Made by a program: the position numbers and the translations under genes. Below, one piece after another: positions 29,869 to 33,602 of a stretch of 33,602 nt of DNA. The notes beneath the pieces were generated by a model. That model did no database searches, was not told the DNA's origin, and saw only the letters and a list, made by a program, of their open reading frames with translations. This DNA is from Planctomycetota bacterium (GTDB taxonomy: Bacteria > Planctomycetota > JACOTG01 > JAJDCM01), in contig JAJDCM010000106.1 of assembly GCA_029260825.1 (NCBI GenBank), positions 1 through 33,602 on the forward strand. The letters run 5' to 3'. Numbering within the stretch: the first letter of the stretch is position 1; each line of letters begins with the position of its first letter.

Positions 29869-31155
29869 TCAGGCCCGATTGGCCGCTCCGTCTGAAGGGC
29901 GTTCCGACACGACCCACGTCCCCCTGGTCATGGTTCGCTCGATGTCGATCGGCCCCTGAACAACTCCCTCCAGGACCTGATCGCTCCCGGTGGGAAAATC
30001 GGGTGTTCGAATCACGATGACGTCAGCAAGCGCCCCCTGGTGTAGCGCCCCTCGATCCGAGAAGCCCAGCGCTCGAGCTCCGGCGGTTGTTGCCATCCGA
30101 ACCATCTCTTTCGGGGGCAGGCCGGGAAACATCCTTGCCGCCTCCTTCATCTCTTCAAACATGGAGAGTGAATCGTTACTCGAAAGCCCGTCCGTTCCAA
30201 GACAGACCGAAATTCCCGCCGCACGGTATTGGTCGAGCGGGTAGGGCTCATGACCGAAAAAGCGGTGACTTCCCGGACAACAAACGATATGAAAGCCCGC
30301 TCGGTCGGCAGAAAGTAACTCGAGGTCGCCCGGGGTCAGGTAGTTCATGTGAACCAGAAGCGCACCACTTGAGAGCAACCCGTGCCTGGCAACGTGTTGG
30401 ATTGGACTCATGCCCTCTTCGCCCGAATACCCCCCGGCAAGAATCCCCATTTCACGGAGTAAATTCGCAAGGGGCCCCGTGCCATCTTGAATCATCTGGA
30501 TCTCTTCCGGGCTCTCGGAGAGATGCATCGTCAGCGGAAACCTCAGCCTCCCGGCCATCCGCAGGAGGCGAGCGAGAAGAGGCGATGAAACCGAATAGGG
30601 TGCGTGGGGCGAAATCCCGGACAAGACTCCCGGAGAATCATTGCCCCTCCGGGCCCGCTCGACCACACTGCGTGCCACTTCTTTCGCTCGGTCAGGATCG
30701 AGGCCAATCGCCTCCTCAAAGACGATTCCCGAGAGTCGAGACGAAGACAGAAGAGCCTGGCTGACCCCGGTGGAGCTGATGTCTCCCACGGTCGTTGTTC
30801 CAGCGGACAGGCTCAGGTTAATACCATCCGTGGTTCCTGAAACAAGACCCGAAGACTCCAGGTCTCTCCTCGCAGGAATCATGCCGCGCAGCCAGGACGA
30901 AAATCCCTGCTCCCTGGGAAGCAAGCCTTGAAGGGCGGTCAGCTCCAGATGCACGTGGGCATTCACCAATCCGGGAAGAATGACCGAGTCGTCGAACGAA
31001 TGGACTCGAGAGGAGGCGCTTGAAACCGACCTCGCCCTCCTGAAAGCGGGTCCCCCCTCCCCTACCGTGACCACCCGCTCCCCTTCAATGTGAACAAATC
31101 CGTCGCGAAGGACGGTTCCGGAAGAGGCAAGGACAAACGGAGCCCGTAGGATCAC
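29869..31155 (-). CDS. Amidohydrolase-superfamily deaminase
   Basis: This 428-residue protein belongs to the metal-dependent amidohydrolase superfamily, of the SsnA/TrzN/MtaD kind. The HxH metal pair is in PGLVNAHVHLELT (His67, His69). Further ligands are expected in GISPHAPYSVS and in LGTDGLSSND, where the Asp is the catalytic base. HLEL after the HxH, and the family size, also fit aminofutalosine deaminases of the menaquinone futalosine route. Other candidates are guanine or methylthioadenosine deaminases, and sequence alone does not decide. The GTG start at 31155 overlaps the stop of the upstream lipoprotein gene (GTGA), so translation is coupled. Confidence 0.82.
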   Translation of the reverse strand: MILRAPFVLASSGTVLRDGFVHIEGERVVTVGEGGPAFRRARSVSSASSRVHSFDDSVILPGLVNAHVHLELTALQGLLPREQGFSSWLRGMIPARRDLESSGLVSGTTDGINLSLSAGTTTVGDISSTGVSQALLSSSRLSGIVFEEAIGLDPDRAKEVARSVVERARRGNDSPGVLSGISPHAPYSVSSPLLARLLRMAGRLRFPLTMHLSESPEEIQMIQDGTGPLANLLREMGILAGGYSGEEGMSPIQHVARHGLLSSGALLVHMNYLTPGDLELLSADRAGFHIVCCPGSHRFFGHEPYPLDQYRAAGISVCLGTDGLSSNDSLSMFEEMKEAARMFPGLPPKEMVRMATTAGARALGFSDRGALHQGALADVIVIRTPDFPTGSDQVLEGVVQGPIDIERTMTRGTWVVSERPSDGAANRA

Positions 31156-31814
31156 GGGGAGGCCAGGTTCCGGTCCGGACGACCAGGAAAAGCGAGAGCC
31201 GAAGGAGGAAGTCGACCCTTTGATGTCCCCGGAGTCCAGTCCACGATGATGGTTCCTCTTTGTTGTAATCGAGCAACAAGATCCACTCGCGCGTCCCGCC
31301 CTTTGCGACCCGGAAGAACCCGCACGGAATAAAGAATGCTATTCCCTTCGGCCCGGGCAAGTCGGGAAATCATCGGCACTGACTCGGGAGTAACCCGAAA
31401 GAAATCAATACGATCCGGTATTCGATTCTGCTCTGAAGCGACAAGGAGCTGTTGAAGCAACGAGGACGCAGACATCTCCGGTGCACCTTCGCGAAAAAGT
31501 CGTTCTACCTCCGCAAGAAGAACCCGATCCTCACGATCCAGGTTGCGCAGAGGTAGAGAAAAATCAGGCTGTTCTCCCTCTTCCCGCTCGAGGTCAGGAT
31601 CCCGTACAACCATCAAGAGGCCCGCTGCTTTCGGGGCCATGCTGATTGCATCCGAGATCAGTGACGTAAGGATCTTGATGGGTACCATGAGCAAACTGCA
31701 CCCGGGAGCGATTCCCAGAACCAAGGCCAAGCATACCGACGTGATCAGGATGCGCCCGGTGAGCAGCATGGCAAGAGCACCATTTTCTCCACCATCAGAT
31801 TCTGGGCCGGTCAT
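31152..31814 (-). CDS. Putative lipoprotein of unknown function
   Basis: From ATG 31814 this is a 220-residue protein. A hydrophobic segment, ILITSVCLALVLGIAPGC, ends in a lipobox-like IAPGC (Cys39). A further hydrophobic patch follows (LLMVPIKILTSLISDAI). The middle is helical (LAEVERLFREGAPEMSASSL), and the C-terminal part is beta-rich (NSILYSVRVLPGRKGRDARV; GTIIVDWTPG). Three nearby starts (31823, 31820, 31814) share the GGAGG site. I prefer 31814 for spacing, but 31820 is also possible. I recognise no family. Its 4-nt overlap with the amidohydrolase gene suggests a shared role, for example presenting or processing a substrate at the membrane. Confidence 0.6.
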   Translation of the reverse strand: MTGPESDGGENGALAMLLTGRILITSVCLALVLGIAPGCSLLMVPIKILTSLISDAISMAPKAAGLLMVVRDPDLEREEGEQPDFSLPLRNLDREDRVLLAEVERLFREGAPEMSASSLLQQLLVASEQNRIPDRIDFFRVTPESVPMISRLARAEGNSILYSVRVLPGRKGRDARVDLVARLQQRGTIIVDWTPGTSKGRLPPSALAFPGRPDRNLASP

Positions 31815-32108
31815 CTTCATCATTCCTCCGAGATCTTCAGCAAACACAACCCGAAGGCTGTTTTCCGCCCCACTTCTTTCTTATCGGCATACGATGTTCC
31901 AGATCGGATGATTCGGGAAAGCGCGCAAAATCCAGGTTCAAGCCCGTGGGAACAGACATCATATCAAAGTAGGAAGGGGTCGATTCAGGCAGACCGGGAG
32001 GAGGCGCTTCCTTGCTGGGAGAAGTCCTCCGTGCTAGCCTCAGATGGGCGGAGGATTCCCTTTTTGGAGTCCCCAAGAACGGGCATATCGACCAAAAAAG
32101 GATGAGGA

Positions 32109-33137
32109 ATGGGTCAAACCGAGGCCAAGTCAGCGAGGCCAAACCCCACAGCGGAAGATCAGGCGAAGAAGGTCGCGGCCTTCCAGGAAACGTACTCCCG
32201 ACTCAGCGACAATCTGGGAAAGGTGATCGTTGGCCATCGAGAGGTCATCCGCCAGGTCCTTCTTGGCCTCCTGGCAGGAGGCCACGTTCTTCTTGAAGGT
32301 GTCCCGGGCATCGGGAAGACTCTCCTGGTCAAGACCGTCGCCCAGAGCCTCGAACTGAATTTCTCACGGATACAGTTCACTCCAGACCTCATGCCGGCAG
32401 ATATCGTCGGAACCCACATACTCACCAAGGGGAGGGAGGGTTCACACCGTCTGGAGTTTCAACCGGGACCGATCTTTGGCAAAATCCTCCTGGACGACGA
32501 AATAAACCGAGCGACTCCCAAGACCCAATCGGCCCTCCTGGAAGCGATGGAAGAATCTTCCGTTACCGTCGCAAGGTTGCGCCATGATCTCCCCCAACCC
32601 TTCTTTGTCCTTGCCACTCAGAATCCCCTGGAGATGGAAGGCACATTTCGACTCCCGGAAGCCCAGCTGGATCGGTTCATTCTCAAGACCAACATCGGCG
32701 CCGCATCGGTAGCCGACCTGGAGGAGATCCTCGACCGGAACTCCGGACCGACTCACGTGAAAGTAGATCCTGTGGCCGACGCGAAGGAGATCATCAAACA
32801 GCAATTGCTGGCTCGCGAGGTCGTTCTTGCGGCTCCGCTGAAAAACTATGTCTCTCGGATCGTTGCCGCCACTCATCCCGAGGGAGAAGACAGTCCGGCT
32901 CGGTGTCGCAAGTACGTGAAATACGGTGCGAGCCCACGTGGCGCTCTGGCCATTGCCCTCACCTCCAAGGTCAGCGCACTCACTCAAGGCCGAGCTCACG
33001 TCGCGGTCAGCGACATTCAGTCCGTCTGCGCTCCCGCGCTACGCCATCGAATCTCGATTTCCTTTGAAGGAATCGCAGATGATGTAACCCCGGACGATTT
33101 GATCGATGATGTGCTTTCTGCCGTTCCGCGTCCGTGA
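32109..33137 (+). CDS. MoxR-family AAA+ ATPase
   Basis: This 342-residue ATPase has Walker A GVPGIGKT (64-71) and Walker B ILLDDEINR (126-134). The family blocks FTPDLMPADIVGT, FQPGPIFGKILL, ATQNPLEMEGTFRLPEAQLD (split by my spacing only) and the arginine region RKYVKYGASPRGALAIALTS are present. MoxR ATPases act as chaperones that insert or activate partner complexes, normally encoded next door as DUF58, VWA or transglutaminase-type proteins. Here no partner follows: a terminator and a convergent prepilin gene come next, so the gene appears solitary. The ATG follows AGGATGAGGA. The gap 31815-32108 to the divergent lipoprotein gene must hold promoters; I found no good hexamers. Confidence 0.92.
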   Translation: MGQTEAKSARPNPTAEDQAKKVAAFQETYSRLSDNLGKVIVGHREVIRQVLLGLLAGGHVLLEGVPGIGKTLLVKTVAQSLELNFSRIQFTPDLMPADIVGTHILTKGREGSHRLEFQPGPIFGKILLDDEINRATPKTQSALLEAMEESSVTVARLRHDLPQPFFVLATQNPLEMEGTFRLPEAQLDRFILKTNIGAASVADLEEILDRNSGPTHVKVDPVADAKEIIKQQLLAREVVLAAPLKNYVSRIVAATHPEGEDSPARCRKYVKYGASPRGALAIALTSKVSALTQGRAHVAVSDIQSVCAPALRHRISISFEGIADDVTPDDLIDDVLSAVPRP

Positions 33138-33160
33138 GGGATCTGCATCAAAGATCAATA

Positions 33161-33200
33161 GAAAAAGCGACCGCCCCCTTTTTCAGGAGAACGGTCGCTT
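33161..33200 (-). terminator. Intrinsic terminator for the prepilin-like gene
   Basis: AAGCGACCG (33165-33173) and CGGTCGCTT (33192-33200) form a 9-bp stem with an 18-nt loop. On the minus strand the stem is followed by a T run (opposite A 33162-33166). It lies 37 nt after the prepilin-like stop. On the plus strand there is no T run after the stem, so MoxR termination from it would be weak. Confidence 0.75.
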
Positions 33201-33237
33201 CAATCCCCAATACCTCGTTTCCGAGGTTTGCTAGTGA

Positions 33238-33602
33238 TTAGTTAGCAGGTCGCCAGATACCGCCATCATTGGCAGCGCCCGGAACACCATTGATGGAGAC
33301 AGGGCTGGTGATATCGCCCCCGGCGGTAAAGGCCGCGTCGCCAGCCATCGGGGTGATGTTGCCCGAGTATCCCTGCATCATTCCAGTGTTATCACTGGAA
33401 AGAACGTCGCCCGACTGGTTGATCATGAAGGCACGATTACCAGTGTTACTGTTCACGGCAGGCCAGGCGTAGCAGCACCAGATACCTTCAGACAGATTGT
33501 CATCGGCGGGGGTCATTCCCTCACCACCACCCGGAGCTTCTGGAGCAGGAGCGCCCATTGCACCCGGAAGGAACATCTGGAAGATGTAACCCGACTTGGT
33601 CA
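33238..33602 (-). CDS. Prepilin-like (type II secretion/type IV pilin-type) protein, C-terminal part
   Basis: The frame is open to the right edge, so only about 120 C-terminal residues are visible and the N-terminal methylation motif and helix are missing. Visible features are TKSGYIFQMFLPG, then GIWCCYAWPAVNSNTGNRAF, then MINQSGDVLSSDNTGMMQGY and a C-terminal GGIWRPAN. The order KSGYxF, CCYAWP, GNRAFxxxxxG is one I associate with prepilin-type N-terminal-cleavage proteins that are abundant in Planctomycetota. Those resemble major pseudopilins, so an extracellular or periplasmic fibre subunit is likely. The gene is convergent with the MoxR gene and has its own terminator. Confidence 0.65.
   Translation of the reverse strand, partial: TKSGYIFQMFLPGAMGAPAPEAPGGGEGMTPADDNLSEGIWCCYAWPAVNSNTGNRAFMINQSGDVLSSDNTGMMQGYSGNITPMAGDAAFTAGGDITSPVSINGVPGAANDGGIWRPAN

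Noticed and set aside
30000..30016. GTTCGAATC, resembling a tRNA T-loop
   Set aside because: It lies inside the amidohydrolase coding sequence with no acceptor stem or anticodon arm around it.
1..33602. CRISPR arrays, insertion sequences, attachment sites
   Set aside because: I saw no regularly spaced repeats, transposase or integrase genes, or terminal inverted repeats with target duplications.

Overview
The window looks like chromosomal DNA of a Gram-negative, GC-rich bacterium. Planctomycetota is the best guess. The grounds are a prepilin-type protein ending in a WCCYAWP segment, large TPR proteins beside ExbB/ExbD pairs, secretin-like lipoproteins with long TPR-like N-terminal halves, and TMTC-like GT-C proteins fused to TPRs. 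No rRNA or protein tree was run, so the phylum is an inference. Coding density is high. I saw no tRNA, rRNA, CRISPR array, insertion sequence or phage gene.

Region 1 (1-3884): a divergent pair. A tandem-FHA protein runs off the left edge on the minus strand. On the plus strand lies a tight xseA-xseB-rsmE operon (start/stop overlaps). XseA has an unusual extra N-terminal domain that resembles the HARP module.

Region 2 (3885-11877, mostly minus strand): envelope and glycan genes. Two large multi-membrane-span GT-C/TPR proteins of the TMTC/DUF1736 type are present. The second ends a four-gene operon: zinc-ribbon methyltransferase, family 2 glycosyltransferase, second methyltransferase, GT-C/TPR protein. 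A 67-residue membrane coiled-coil protein on the plus strand sits between the two GT-C genes. This set could build and transfer a lipid-linked sugar.

Region 3 (12038-13724): nucleic-acid maintenance genes, an NrnA-type DHH phosphoesterase and a family 4 iron-sulfur uracil-DNA glycosylase.

Region 4 (13933-27990): the most interesting part. The order is secretin-like lipoprotein A, 916-residue exported TPR protein, 382-residue exported TPR protein, MotA/TolQ/ExbB channel, two ExbD proteins, terminator, lipid-anchored alkaline-phosphatase-superfamily protein with TPR-like tail, then a second secretin-like lipoprotein B with its own strong sigma70-type promoter. I read it as a candidate proton-motive-force-driven trans-envelope machine with an outer-membrane secretin end. 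I do not recognise it as a described system.

Region 5 (28097-33602): HAD hydrolase; convergent RidA; a membrane coiled-coil protein; a translationally coupled lipoprotein and amidohydrolase pair; a MoxR ATPase without its usual DUF58/VWA partners; and the 3' end of a prepilin-like gene running off the right edge.
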